Positions 1-8,626 are shown, numbered from the stretch's first letter. The stretch is DNA of 64,000 nt from an uncultured Opitutales bacterium (GCA_944389885.1 CALXNZ010000002.1:186001-250000), one strand, 5' to 3'. Notes: a model not told the origin generated them from the letters alone. Numbers and translations: made by a program.

Positions 1-512
1 TTTACTTCTAACGTCTCCGCGGAATCCGATCCCTGCCAGGCATAGATTCCGCCTGCATACAACCGGAATGCGGCAGTGCCGAATCCCTGCGGATCGACCT
101 CCACAACGCATCCGGCGCTTGACGGGCAAAGAGCTACCCCAATCTTATAAGAGCCGTCTGCGGCAACGTTGCTTACTTTGCCGGAATCGGCCGTATATAG
201 AGAATCCCCCGCTTCGATTGTAGTAGCGCTCACGCACATAAGAGTGCTGCCGCTGCATCCGCCCAATATTACCGGAAGACGTTCTCCTTCGGCGCCGCAA
301 TCGTCGCATACGCCTACGGGTTTGCTCGTTGCGCCGGCTATGACTATTTCATTTTGAAGGGAACCGACAGCCACAATGAGATGCGGGGTATCTATAGACT
401 CTCCCGCGGTCATTGTGACGCTGCCGGCATGTGTGCCTTCGGCAATATTGCTGAAGGTGTTTTTTCGGATACATTTAAGAATCCGTCCGAACAATGTTTT
501 TACATTTACCAT
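1..512 (-). CDS. Phage capsid-decoration-like protein, partial (C-terminus outside window)
   Basis: An open frame reads leftward from an ATG at 512 and is still open at base 1, so at least 170 residues are visible and the C-terminus is missing. The start is well supported: an AAGGAG ribosome site overlaps the stop of the upstream protease gene and lies four bases before the ATG. After a basic N-terminus (MVNVKTLFGRILKC) the protein is rich in Gly, Ala, Ser, Thr and Val, in short beta-strand-like segments with alternating polar residues. That composition, and the position directly after a Mu gpI-type protease, suggest a DUF2190-like capsid cement or decoration protein. In many Mu-like head modules such a protein precedes the major capsid gene. 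The family assignment is inference from composition and context; no catalytic motif is present. Confidence 0.5.
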   Translation of the reverse strand, partial: MVNVKTLFGRILKCIRKNTFSNIAEGTHAGSVTMTAGESIDTPHLIVAVGSLQNEIVIAGATSKPVGVCDDCGAEGERLPVILGGCSGSTLMCVSATTIEAGDSLYTADSGKVSNVAADGSYKIGVALCPSSAGCVVEVDPQGFGTAAFRLYAGGIYAWQGSDSAETLEV

Positions 513-513
513 A

Positions 514-1272
514 TCACTCCTTGTTTTTGTTAGTTCCACCCGCGACAGTAGCGGGAGAAATTTTACCGAATTGGCGGCGAACCGCCGCAAAGCTGCTCGT
601 GTAGGGTTCGCCGAATTTCCTGCTGCGCTCCAAAGCCAGCCTGCTCAAATTAAATTTTCCCGGGCGTTCGGTTGCGCGGGTTTCCGCCCGCGCGGCAACG
701 CGAGACGCCACCACTGCCGACGAAATCCTAATTTCGGCTTCATTTGCGCAATCCGCACAAGCCTTTGCCCTATCCAATACTTTAGAGAATCGCCCCACCG
801 TCTCCGATATTCTCGCCGCGGCGGCATCTATGCGGCCACGCTGGCACTTATAAACTCGTATCACTTCTCCGCTTCCCTTTATGTTGGGATTGCGCGTCAC
901 CCCCACCGATATTAGCTTGACTGGCCTGTATTCGCCGTCCGGCAATCTCTCCATCTGCCATCTGGGAGACAGCGCCGTACCGTCCGAACGCAGGAAACTG
1001 TCTCTTATTTTGGGGTCGTAATACTCCGCGATTATCGCGATGCCTCCCTCTGTTCCGCAGATGCCCTTTACACGGCCAACAGCCTTACAAGGCATTGAGG
1101 GATTGTCGTCGGGATGTCCAACATATATTGGCACTCGCCTCCCGAACATTTTCCCGAAGGCCTTTCCCATTCTATTTGCGGCCTCGGCATCAACCATCTG
1201 CATTCCCTGCGGATGCTTCCATCTCCCGTAAGGAGTCAGAACCTGAAGGAGCCTATTAGAGTTCTCCGCCAT
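514..1272 (-). CDS. Mu gpI-like prophage protease/scaffold
   Basis: 252 residues. The N-terminal half resembles Mu-like prophage I protein: an early PYGRWKHPQGMQ segment, VPIYVGHPDD, a GRVKG stretch, then a segment reading PRWQMERLPDG followed by PVKLISVGVTRNPNIKG, which matches the family pattern of a conserved Leu/Ser/Val strand ahead of Thr-Asn-x-Pro-x-I. The known role of gpI is to cut and help scaffold the prohead, with the C-terminal part acting as scaffold. Here the C-terminal half is Ala/Arg-rich and likely helical, as expected for a scaffold. It is shorter than Mu gpI (about 360 residues). The start overlaps the end of the portal gene by 17 bases, so the two are probably translationally coupled, and the next gene follows within two bases. 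Confidence 0.7.
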   Translation of the reverse strand: MAENSNRLLQVLTPYGRWKHPQGMQMVDAEAANRMGKAFGKMFGRRVPIYVGHPDDNPSMPCKAVGRVKGICGTEGGIAIIAEYYDPKIRDSFLRSDGTALSPRWQMERLPDGEYRPVKLISVGVTRNPNIKGSGEVIRVYKCQRGRIDAAAARISETVGRFSKVLDRAKACADCANEAEIRISSAVVASRVAARAETRATERPGKFNLSRLALERSRKFGEPYTSSFAAVRRQFGKISPATVAGGTNKNKE

Positions 1273-2449
1273 CGGGCCTGTCCTTTCCTTTAGTTAGCGG
1301 ATAGGCGAATTTCTCCGCCAGAGCCACTGCGTCTGGTTTCAGGCCCAATTTATAAAGCCTCTCGATAATTTCCAATTCGCACTTGTGTTCCTCGTAATCG
1401 GGAAGTTTTAATCTGAAACGCGCAAGCGGAATATCGTCGCCAAGCCCCAGACGTATCACTTGGGGATCGACCCAGCGGTTCAGAGTATCGCTTATATTTG
1501 CGGCGTCGTCCTCTTCTAAAATAGTTTCTTCATATGCCTGCACGCTTGCACCGACCTTTCCGGAAGCGCTCATAGATGACAAGTCGCTGCCCCTCCACAA
1601 AGTGCACAAAAGCCTGTCAATGCGCTCAACCAGCGCAGGATAAGGCAGCTCTCCGCGCGTGGAGACATCTATGGCCTCTATATCCGTACCCTGCGACAGC
1701 ACCGCGTGAAATTCCGCTCCGAAATCCCTGACAGCCTCGCATGCGGCCTCCCACTGCGGGGAATCCGGATATGCGTCGGTCTTGGCCTTGATTCCGGGCA
1801 TTCCGTTGCGCTCGCAATAAACAAGCCAGTCCCTCAAAGGAAGTTGCTTGAAAAGATACGCTATTGACGACGCCACCATAAGGCCGTCCCCACAACACAC
1901 CATCCACGATTCCGCATCCAATCCCCTGCCGGGAGTAAGCTGACCTTCTTTATCCAAAAGCCGCAAAACGCCTTCGGTATTTTCAAACAGCCACAGCGGA
2001 TATTGGCAAAAAAGACCCCTCACGCGCCCTCTATCCTCAAGGAATTCAAGCTTGTGGACAGAGTATCTATATCCGACGGAATCCATCATCTGTGAAATCA
2101 GCAAACGCAGGCCCCCGCGTTTATTTGCGTCCGCGAAAGAAGTGCACTCAAGTGTAGAATAAAAATCGCGCAGAACTTTTCTATGTTCGCGGGCCCTGTC
2201 GGAATCCTCGAGAAGGATAATTTCATGCTCGAGCCTGGCCACTGACTTTTTTCGCTTTAGAGACAATCCGCTTATTATGTCGTCCCTGTTTATGATGGCT
2301 TCAAACATTCTCGCGGCGGGGCCGAGCCTTCCCTCCTCAAATGAATCTAATGCCCTTGAGAGGGTTTCAGGGCGCAATCCGCGGACAGGATTGAATCTCG
2401 AGCGCGGCGGGCGCGTCGATGCGGTTGGTGCTTGAAATTTGGCGTTCAT
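1256..2449 (-). CDS. DUF935 / Mu gp29-like portal protein
   Basis: 397 residues when started at the ATG at 2449. An upstream in-frame ATG at 2485 would add twelve residues that do not look like the family. It matches DUF935 (Mu gp29-like portal proteins): an early NPVRGLRPETLSRALDSFEEG block, FEAIINRDDIISGLSLKRKKSV, GYRYSVHKLEF, a central RDWLVYCERNGMPG block and a late segment around LGLGDDIPLARFRL. Gp29-type portals form the dodecameric vertex through which DNA is packaged. Terminase genes would be expected upstream, but upstream lies only a 330-base non-coding stretch and then a host sugar gene. The gpF/gp30-like head morphogenesis gene usually found between portal and protease is also missing. 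The module is therefore truncated, domesticated, or arranged unusually. Confidence 0.75.
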   Translation of the reverse strand: MNAKFQAPTASTRPPRSRFNPVRGLRPETLSRALDSFEEGRLGPAARMFEAIINRDDIISGLSLKRKKSVARLEHEIILLEDSDRAREHRKVLRDFYSTLECTSFADANKRGGLRLLISQMMDSVGYRYSVHKLEFLEDRGRVRGLFCQYPLWLFENTEGVLRLLDKEGQLTPGRGLDAESWMVCCGDGLMVASSIAYLFKQLPLRDWLVYCERNGMPGIKAKTDAYPDSPQWEAACEAVRDFGAEFHAVLSQGTDIEAIDVSTRGELPYPALVERIDRLLCTLWRGSDLSSMSASGKVGASVQAYEETILEEDDAANISDTLNRWVDPQVIRLGLGDDIPLARFRLKLPDYEEHKCELEIIERLYKLGLKPDAVALAEKFAYPLTKGKDRPDGGEL

Positions 2450-2725
2450 GCCGCCCACTATACCACAAGCCAGGGAACGCCGCAAAATTACTTTTGATAT
2501 TTTTGATTAAACTATAATATTTGATATTTTTGATTTGCAAGAAGGGCCGCGCCGGATTCCCGATTCAAGCCATATCAAAGTTCCGCCGCCGCATATGCGG
2601 GCCAAACCGGCATTGGAGTAGATTGCTTTCTCTAAACGCCAAAACTGCGGGGATATTATAAGACAAGCCGCATATTCCAAAGCGGCGCAAGCCAATGCCC
2701 CGTTTAGGCTGGCAATGCGCGATGC
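2450..2725. other. Non-coding stretch upstream of the phage module
   Basis: No convincing gene lies between the portal start and the host terminator. The part next to the portal gene is AT-rich and holds the paired 16-base repeat listed separately, with a TATTATAGT-like stretch between the copies that could serve as a leftward promoter. The rest (about 2540-2725) has mixed composition with no recognisable feature. Confidence 0.5.
2493..2535. repeat. Two direct copies of a 16-bp sequence (operator-like)
   Basis: The sequence TTTGATATTTTTGATT occurs at 2493-2508 and again, identically, at 2520-2535, with starts 27 bases apart. Read on the minus strand, the copies flank TATTATAGTTT and lie just upstream of the portal gene. 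Spaced identical repeats around a -10-like element are typical of repressor or activator sites. A phage-end binding site is another possibility. Confidence 0.45.
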
Positions 2726-2757
2726 AAAAAAAACGCCGCGCAAAATCTTGCGCGGCG
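2726..2757 (-). terminator. Rho-independent terminator of the galactose operon
   Basis: On the minus strand a nine-base-pair GC-rich stem (CGCCGCGCA paired with TGCGCGGCG, six-base loop) is followed by eight T residues. It lies 23 bases past the stop of the UDPGP gene, the last gene of the operon. Confidence 0.85.
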
Positions 2758-2779
2758 ACAACGGTTCAAAAGTTAAACA

Positions 2780-4204
2780 TTAAGCTATATACAACCCGTC
2801 GGAAATCTTAGGCTTTGTATTCAAGGCTTTCCAACGCTCGACAAAATCCGAAACATTGGAAGCGAATAGCGGAGATACTTCCACGTTTATTGATGGAACC
2901 CCATCCGAATCAACCTCGATATTTTCGCCCGCGGCTTTGAGCCACCTCGCGAACTGGGCCTTCTGGTGTTTTTTGCATGTTTGCGGAGAATCCAATCCCT
3001 CGGCATTTTTAACCGGAGAGAATTCGTCGGCTCTGGCGCCCTCTATTATTACGGGAGATTTAGCCATTGGTAGGGCATCGAACACAAACATTTCAAATTT
3101 TACGCCGTTTGGTTTTTCGGGTTTTACAAGTTTGCCGTCAGAATCCAAATAAGGTATTTTCTTATCGGCGCGGTGGAATGGAAGTTTCATAGTAGAGCTT
3201 CCGCCGCCAAGTTTGGATACAAATGCCGTATCGAGAATATGAATGGCCACGCTTCCGGCGACAAATTTAAGAGAACCGTCGGCATTGCGCATTTCCTGAT
3301 ATTCCTTTGGCAGGTCCGAATACTCCACCACGCAGTACTTGCCGTCTAAGACGCAGAAATGCCCGACTTTTTCCGATGGATACGCCTTAGGTATCATCTT
3401 AGACGACATTTCCGATTTGCCCAATATATGGAACCCCAAGAAGTAAGGGTCTATTATATCGACCAAGGGGTTGTCTACCTGAAAATAGCTGATACAGTCT
3501 ATTCCGCGCCTATCAAGTTCAGCGATTGCCCCGCTGCGGCACATCGCTCTAAGGCAGCCACCGTGGCCGTCGGGAGTCATGACTATTTTACCTTTATCCT
3601 CAAGGATGAATTTCCCCTCTGAATCTACGGCGGGCATGAGTCCCTGGGTAAAGAATATGACATTGTCTCTATTTAGGCCGAAGAAGGAATTTTCCTCAAA
3701 GTACGCCCGTGTAGCGGCATCGTTTATATGGCTTGTCATAATCAGCCACGGAATGCGCACGCCGTATTTGCGTGACGCCGACAGTATCTTTTCGGCGAAC
3801 ACGTTAAAGAGACTTTTATTCATTACCGGAGTAATTTTATAGAGCCCTTTAGGCGCGTTAAATCCGAGTCTTGTACCTTGTCCGCCGGCAACTACAAAAG
3901 CCGCAAGTCTTCCTGCGCGAATCGCCTCCTCTCCGACTTCTTTCGCCTTTCGCCACTCCTCGTCTAAGGCTCTATTTTGAGGCAAAGGTTTAAACGGTGC
4001 GGGCTCCAATTTTGAGAAATCCAACGCAATTTTTGAATTACCTTTAAGCAGAGTCGCCTTAAGTTCGTCTATTTCCCTGAGATCAATCTGTTCAAGCTGT
4101 TTAAGAAATGTATTTTTTTCGGCTTCGTCGAGTTCGTTAAAATATTTGAATACATGCCCTTGTCCGGCCGATTCAAAATTTTGTCTTAAGAGTTCGAGTT
4201 CCAT
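2780..4204 (-). CDS. UDPGP family UTP:sugar-1-phosphate uridylyltransferase
   Basis: 474 residues. This is the eukaryotic-type UDPGP/UAP1 fold, not bacterial GalU. It carries the nucleotide-binding loop VVAGGQGTRLGFNAPKGLY near residues 103-121, a UAP-like TPDGHGGCLRAM segment near 209, and the FQVDNPLVDIIDPYFLG block that contacts the sugar. The family transfers UMP from UTP to a sugar 1-phosphate. It is the last gene of a transporter-galK-galE operon, six bases after galE. No galT is present, so the likely job is to make UDP-galactose directly from galactose 1-phosphate (Isselbacher route), possibly also UDP-glucose. UDP-N-acetylglucosamine pyrophosphorylase is the alternative from sequence alone; context favours hexoses. 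A strong terminator follows. Confidence 0.8.
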   Translation of the reverse strand: MELELLRQNFESAGQGHVFKYFNELDEAEKNTFLKQLEQIDLREIDELKATLLKGNSKIALDFSKLEPAPFKPLPQNRALDEEWRKAKEVGEEAIRAGRLAAFVVAGGQGTRLGFNAPKGLYKITPVMNKSLFNVFAEKILSASRKYGVRIPWLIMTSHINDAATRAYFEENSFFGLNRDNVIFFTQGLMPAVDSEGKFILEDKGKIVMTPDGHGGCLRAMCRSGAIAELDRRGIDCISYFQVDNPLVDIIDPYFLGFHILGKSEMSSKMIPKAYPSEKVGHFCVLDGKYCVVEYSDLPKEYQEMRNADGSLKFVAGSVAIHILDTAFVSKLGGGSSTMKLPFHRADKKIPYLDSDGKLVKPEKPNGVKFEMFVFDALPMAKSPVIIEGARADEFSPVKNAEGLDSPQTCKKHQKAQFARWLKAAGENIEVDSDGVPSINVEVSPLFASNVSDFVERWKALNTKPKISDGLYIA

Positions 4205-4210
4205 AGCGTC

Positions 4211-5200
4211 CTAATCCTTGAATCCTTCCGGATTATTTTTATGCCATTTCCAAGCTGTGGCAATAATATCGCGGACATTGGTATATTTAATTTTCCAAGC
4301 CAATTCAGTCTTTGCCTTTGTGGAATCAGCAAACAGGGCATCAGGGTCTCCGGGGCGGCGCGGAGCTATCTCGTAGGGGACTTTGAGCCCGCTGACATCT
4401 TCCACACCTTTTATTATTTCGAGAACGGAATTTGGGGTTCCGGTTCCGAGGTTGTAGTGGAGGAACATTCCGTCTCCATTTAATTTATCGAAAGCGGCTA
4501 TATGGGCCCTGCTGAGGTCGTCAACATGCACATAATCGCGCAGGCAAGTTCCGTCGGGAGTTTTATAGTCTTCGCCGAAGATTTTGAGAGACGGGCCTTT
4601 TCCCATGGCGGCAAAGATTGCCAATGGTATGAGATGAGTTTCAGGTTTGTGGTCTTCGCCTATGCTGCCGTCTTCCGCCGCTCCGCTGGCGTTGAAGTAG
4701 CGGAATGCCACGGAGTTTAATCCGTAGGCGCGCGCGCAGTTTTTAAGGAAATTCTCTACGTCAAGTTTGGTCTGCCCGTAAGGATTTATTGGATGCTGGG
4801 GCATATCTTCCACCAGCGGCAATTTTGCGGGGATTCCGAATGTCGCGCAAGTGGAGGAGAATACGAATTTTTTGACTCCATGATTCAGCATTGTCTCCAC
4901 CAAAGAAACGACTCCGCAGACATTGTTGCGATAATATTTAATAGGGTCGCGCACAGATTCCCCGACGTTAATATAGGCGGCGAAATGCATTACCAGGTCT
5001 ATTTTTTCATCGTCGAGAATTTTGCCGACCAACACGGGATCGTCGAGATTTCCGCAGTAGAATTTCACGGACGGCAGCAGAGCTCCCTTATGCCCGTAAA
5101 CAAGGTTGTCCAATACGACGGGATTGTGTCCGGCTTCGATTAGCTGCCTTACGCAATGGCTGCCGATATATCCCGCACCTCCTATTACCAGTACATTCAT
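4211..5200 (-). CDS. galE: UDP-glucose 4-epimerase
   Basis: 329 residues, the usual GalE length. It is an extended short-chain dehydrogenase with the NAD-binding GGAGYIGSH at residues 7-15, a substrate serine/threonine region SSTCATFG, the catalytic YGQTK pair (Tyr and Lys), NPYGQTKLDVE after it, and the RYFNASGA and LRDYVHVDDL blocks typical of GalE. It interconverts UDP-galactose and UDP-glucose in the cytoplasm. It lies 39 bases after galK and six bases before the UDPGP gene on the same strand, so all are presumably on one transcript. No unusual residues are seen. Confidence 0.93.
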   Translation of the reverse strand: MNVLVIGGAGYIGSHCVRQLIEAGHNPVVLDNLVYGHKGALLPSVKFYCGNLDDPVLVGKILDDEKIDLVMHFAAYINVGESVRDPIKYYRNNVCGVVSLVETMLNHGVKKFVFSSTCATFGIPAKLPLVEDMPQHPINPYGQTKLDVENFLKNCARAYGLNSVAFRYFNASGAAEDGSIGEDHKPETHLIPLAIFAAMGKGPSLKIFGEDYKTPDGTCLRDYVHVDDLSRAHIAAFDKLNGDGMFLHYNLGTGTPNSVLEIIKGVEDVSGLKVPYEIAPRRPGDPDALFADSTKAKTELAWKIKYTNVRDIIATAWKWHKNNPEGFKD

Positions 5201-5239
5201 TTTACGATAATCTGTTAGGTTAAATTTTAGGCATAAAAC

Positions 5240-6400
5240 CTATATATGCTTTATTACTTTTGCGCCATCTCCCGATGCGCATGTAAAAATCATAGGGCGC
5301 TTTCCGAAGCGCGCCTCGTAAATGTCGGCTACTTTTTCGGCGTCGTTTTGCGAGAACGAGGAATCCGCGAGAGCCACGACGGCACCGCCGAATCCTCCGC
5401 CGCTAAGCCTTGCTCCAAAAATGCCGTTCATCGGAGTGACGGTATCCACCAAGAAGTCCAATTCCTCGCATGAATTCTCGAATAGCGTTCTCGAGCTTTC
5501 ATGCGATAGGTTGAGTTGTTTTCCCACTCCCGCTATATCGCCCGATTCAAGCAATTCGCGCACTTTAAGGACGCGGGCATTTTCCTCAATAACATGTTTT
5601 GCGCGCTTGTAAGACGCCTCCGGCATTTTGGATTTAGCCGCCTCCAAATCTGCGGAAGTAAATTCGCGCAGCAGGCGTTCCGGACCGCCGTTTGACAATA
5701 TTTTAGCCGCGTCCATGCACTCGTTGTGCCTGGCGGCGTAAAGCCCGTCGACAAGCGCATGTTTTTTTGTGGAGTTAAACAGCCAGAACTTGCAATTATG
5801 AGGCAGCGGATAATTGGAGAATTCCTCTTTTAGGCAATCTATAAAGACGAGGGCATCTTTTTTGCCGAAGCCCGAAACTCCTTGGTCGAGAATGCCGCAA
5901 GGCATGCCCACAAATTCGTTTTCGTCTTTTCTACCCGCCCGCACCACGGTTTTTAGGTCAGGTTTAAATCCGTACAGTTCGGCGAAGGCGAACCCGCTGG
6001 AGAGTTCTATTGCCGCCGAGCTGCTAAGTCCGGCCCCGGCAGGGAGAGAGCTGGCGTCGAACATATTTAGGCCGCAATCGGGTTTCATGCCGGCCTCGCA
6101 CATGAATTTAAACATTCCCAGAGGATAGTTCACCCAATTATACTTGCGTGGCCGCGGGGATAGATCGTCCATATCCACCAGCACTTTTTCTCCCGCTTTC
6201 AGGTTTGTAAAACAGAGCTTTCTATCCGGGCGTTTTGCGACCGCGCACATTACGACTTTATCTATGGCCACTCCCATAGTATAGCCGCCGTTATAGTCGG
6301 TATGGTTGCCTATAAACTCTATTCTGCCCGGAGCCTGAGCCACAACTTGCGGTTCCACTCCATAGGCATTTTTAAAATTTTCCGTTATTTCTTTTAACAT
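5240..6400 (-). CDS. galK: Galactokinase (GHMP kinase)
   Basis: 386 residues. The three GHMP motifs are present: the N-terminal galactokinase signature (residues 25-39), the ATP-binding SSLPAGAGLSSSAA near residue 118, and a late GARLSGGGFGGAVVAL segment. The MPCGILDQ segment holds the catalytic Asp. GalK phosphorylates galactose at C1 with ATP. The signature reads GRIEFIGNHTDYNGG; Asn and Glu are swapped compared with the E. coli form (GRVNLIGEHTDYN), so the Glu that contacts the sugar C6 hydroxyl in studied galactokinases is Asn here. The gene sits between the Na+/galactose-type symporter (51-base gap) and galE (39-base gap). Substrate is inferred from operon context; a related aldohexose is possible. 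Confidence 0.88.
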   Translation of the reverse strand: MLKEITENFKNAYGVEPQVVAQAPGRIEFIGNHTDYNGGYTMGVAIDKVVMCAVAKRPDRKLCFTNLKAGEKVLVDMDDLSPRPRKYNWVNYPLGMFKFMCEAGMKPDCGLNMFDASSLPAGAGLSSSAAIELSSGFAFAELYGFKPDLKTVVRAGRKDENEFVGMPCGILDQGVSGFGKKDALVFIDCLKEEFSNYPLPHNCKFWLFNSTKKHALVDGLYAARHNECMDAAKILSNGGPERLLREFTSADLEAAKSKMPEASYKRAKHVIEENARVLKVRELLESGDIAGVGKQLNLSHESSRTLFENSCEELDFLVDTVTPMNGIFGARLSGGGFGGAVVALADSSFSQNDAEKVADIYEARFGKRPMIFTCASGDGAKVIKHI

Positions 6401-6451
6401 AATCTAATTCGCATTCCGCGTTTTTGCGCGGAATGCCGTTGGGAATCGGAT

Positions 6452-8494
6452 TTAGAAGAATAGTCCAGAGAATGTGATATACAGGGCGGCGCATATTATG
6501 AGAATGCCCGCTCCGGCAAATTTAGCGCCTTTTGACGACTCGAGATTCATGGACTCGTTAACCGGCATAACCACGTCTTGTTTTAGCGGCTTTACCAGAG
6601 TCAACAGCAGCATTACCAATAGCGAGCACCCAAATGTTATAGCCATTCTATTGAGGAAGGCAATATTACCGGCAAAGAACAGCAACAATCCGTAGACTAT
6701 CGGAGAAGTCAGGATGCCGAGAGCGCCTGAAAATCTTGGGGCGCGTTTTGAGGCCATGCCGAATATAAATACCGCGAGTATTCCGGGAGAAAGGAACCCT
6801 TGGAATTCCTGTATGAATGTAAACACGCCGCCAAGATTCGGATTTGCCAGGCATGGAGCCACCATACAGCCTATTATGGCGAACACGACAACGCAGAGCC
6901 TGCCTACCATAACCAGAAGTTTATCGGAAGCGTCCGGAGCTATGAATTTTTTGAATATATCTATAGAGAAGATTGTCGAAGCTGCATTAAGCATGGCAGC
7001 CAAAGAGCTCACAACCGCTCCGAGCAGGGACGCAAATATGAATCCGCGCAAGCCGTATCCATCGGGGAGGACTTTGCTTATAAGCAATCCGAATGCGGAG
7101 TCGTATTTATATCCGAATAGATGTTTTACCACAGCCCCGTCTGCGAGCTTGTCGGAGGAAGCGTTCCATGCATCGACGAGCGGCACGAGATCAGGGTTGA
7201 GAGATGCCCAACCTTTATCGTAGGCAAAAGAGGTCTTTTTCAGTGTTCCGTCAGCTTTCGCCTTAAGATAATTGGCATGGAGTTCTTTGGCGGCATTAAC
7301 TGTAAATATCGGTTTTTTAGAGCCGTCCTTGGCGCCCGTCTGATAAGAGAACATTTTTACAATATCTTCCGCCACAAATGGCTGTTTTGATTTATCCAAG
7401 GAGTCGAAATAAATAATAGAGTAATTTTTAGCATTTTCTGTCAGGATTTTGACATCGCGCTGGGCGGCTGCGCTTTGATCTTGCGCAAAGAGGTTGAAAG
7501 CCAATATGCCAGGGAATACGATTATGAAAGGTATTATAAGTTTCAATCCGGCCGCCAGCATGATACCTTTTTGACCTTCCGCCAAGCTTGAAGCGCCGAG
7601 TGTGCGTTGAATTATATATTGGTTAAAGCCCCAATAATAGAAATTTGGTATCCAGAGGCCGATGATAAGGGCAGTCCATGGAACTTCAGGGTGATCCGCC
7701 GGAAGGAACATTGTGAGTTTATCAGAATTGAGAGTAAAGAATTTCTTGATGAAACCCGCATCGGAAAGGCTATTTAATGTTTCCGGAGATATCGATGCAG
7801 TAGTAGTTATTTCAGCCAAGGGAGCACTCGCAAAAGCTTTGAACGAGAAGTACGCTATTATGCCCCCGCCAATTATGAGAGCCGAACCTTGCAGTAAATC
7901 GGCCCACGCGCACGCCTTGAGGCCGCCGGCAAATACGTAAAGAGCCGCTATAATTCCGATAATCCAGCAACCCAGAGTGATGTTAAATTCAAACGGCATA
8001 TCCGCTGAATTTCCAAAGACTGTATCTGCTACAGTGGCGCCTGAGTATATGACAGCCGTGATATTTACACAGACAAGCACCACAACCATCATTACCGACA
8101 TAACCGTACGCGATATACCGTCAAATCTGTATTCGAGAAATTGCGGCACCGTGTACATTCCGCTCTTAAGGAACTGAGGCAAGAACAAGAAAGCCACGAA
8201 TACGAGTGTAATCGCGGCCATCCATTCATAGCTGGCGATAGCCAATCCGGACAATCCCGATGCGCTACCGCTCATGCCCACGAATTGTTCCGTAGAGATA
8301 TTAGCGGCTATGAGAGAGATACCTATAAGCCACCATGTAAGGCCGCGTCCGGCGAGGAAGTAATCTTCGCTGCCGTTTTCGCCCCTGCTCTTTATAAGAC
8401 CCACTGCTACAACCAGAGCGATGAATACAACAAATACTAATATGTCCAAACTCATAATGAGAGAAACATTGTCAATTTCGCCGGTTTTGTCCAT
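6452..8494 (-). CDS. Sodium/galactose (glucose) symporter, SSS family
   Basis: 680 residues with about 14 membrane spans, clearly homologous to the Vibrio sodium/galactose transporter. Residues known to bind galactose there are conserved: Gln in AANISTEQFVG (Q70), Glu in ASYEWM (E90), Asn and the gate Tyr in NFYYWGFNQY (N284, Y287), Lys in AAGLKLIIPF (K318), and Gln in FIQEFQGFLSPG. It would import galactose with Na+ across the inner membrane. It is the first gene of the galactose operon. It is unusually long because of a roughly 130-residue loop at about 338-470, where the Vibrio protein has only some 45 residues. An internal ATG at residue 14 is an alternative start that also leaves an intact first helix. 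Confidence 0.88.
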   Translation of the reverse strand: MDKTGEIDNVSLIMSLDILVFVVFIALVVAVGLIKSRGENGSEDYFLAGRGLTWWLIGISLIAANISTEQFVGMSGSASGLSGLAIASYEWMAAITLVFVAFLFLPQFLKSGMYTVPQFLEYRFDGISRTVMSVMMVVVLVCVNITAVIYSGATVADTVFGNSADMPFEFNITLGCWIIGIIAALYVFAGGLKACAWADLLQGSALIIGGGIIAYFSFKAFASAPLAEITTTASISPETLNSLSDAGFIKKFFTLNSDKLTMFLPADHPEVPWTALIIGLWIPNFYYWGFNQYIIQRTLGASSLAEGQKGIMLAAGLKLIIPFIIVFPGILAFNLFAQDQSAAAQRDVKILTENAKNYSIIYFDSLDKSKQPFVAEDIVKMFSYQTGAKDGSKKPIFTVNAAKELHANYLKAKADGTLKKTSFAYDKGWASLNPDLVPLVDAWNASSDKLADGAVVKHLFGYKYDSAFGLLISKVLPDGYGLRGFIFASLLGAVVSSLAAMLNAASTIFSIDIFKKFIAPDASDKLLVMVGRLCVVVFAIIGCMVAPCLANPNLGGVFTFIQEFQGFLSPGILAVFIFGMASKRAPRFSGALGILTSPIVYGLLLFFAGNIAFLNRMAITFGCSLLVMLLLTLVKPLKQDVVMPVNESMNLESSKGAKFAGAGILIICAALYITFSGLFF

Positions 8495-8626
8495 TCTTTA
8501 TTTTATCCCATAATTTCCGCCTGAAAGGGGCAAAAATATATAAAATCGTCGATAAATCGCCAACGGGGTAAAAATAGGATTGATAAATTCCGAAGTAATT
8601 TGCGATAATTGCCGCTTAAAAGTGAT

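Noticed and set aside
376-915. Open frame of 179 codons on the plus strand
   Set aside because: It is antisense to the protease and decoration genes, which have coupled starts and recognisable families.
2507-2761. Open frame of 84 codons leftward between the portal and UDPGP genes
   Set aside because: It begins inside the terminator hairpin, has no ribosome site and no family-like composition, and runs through the direct repeats.
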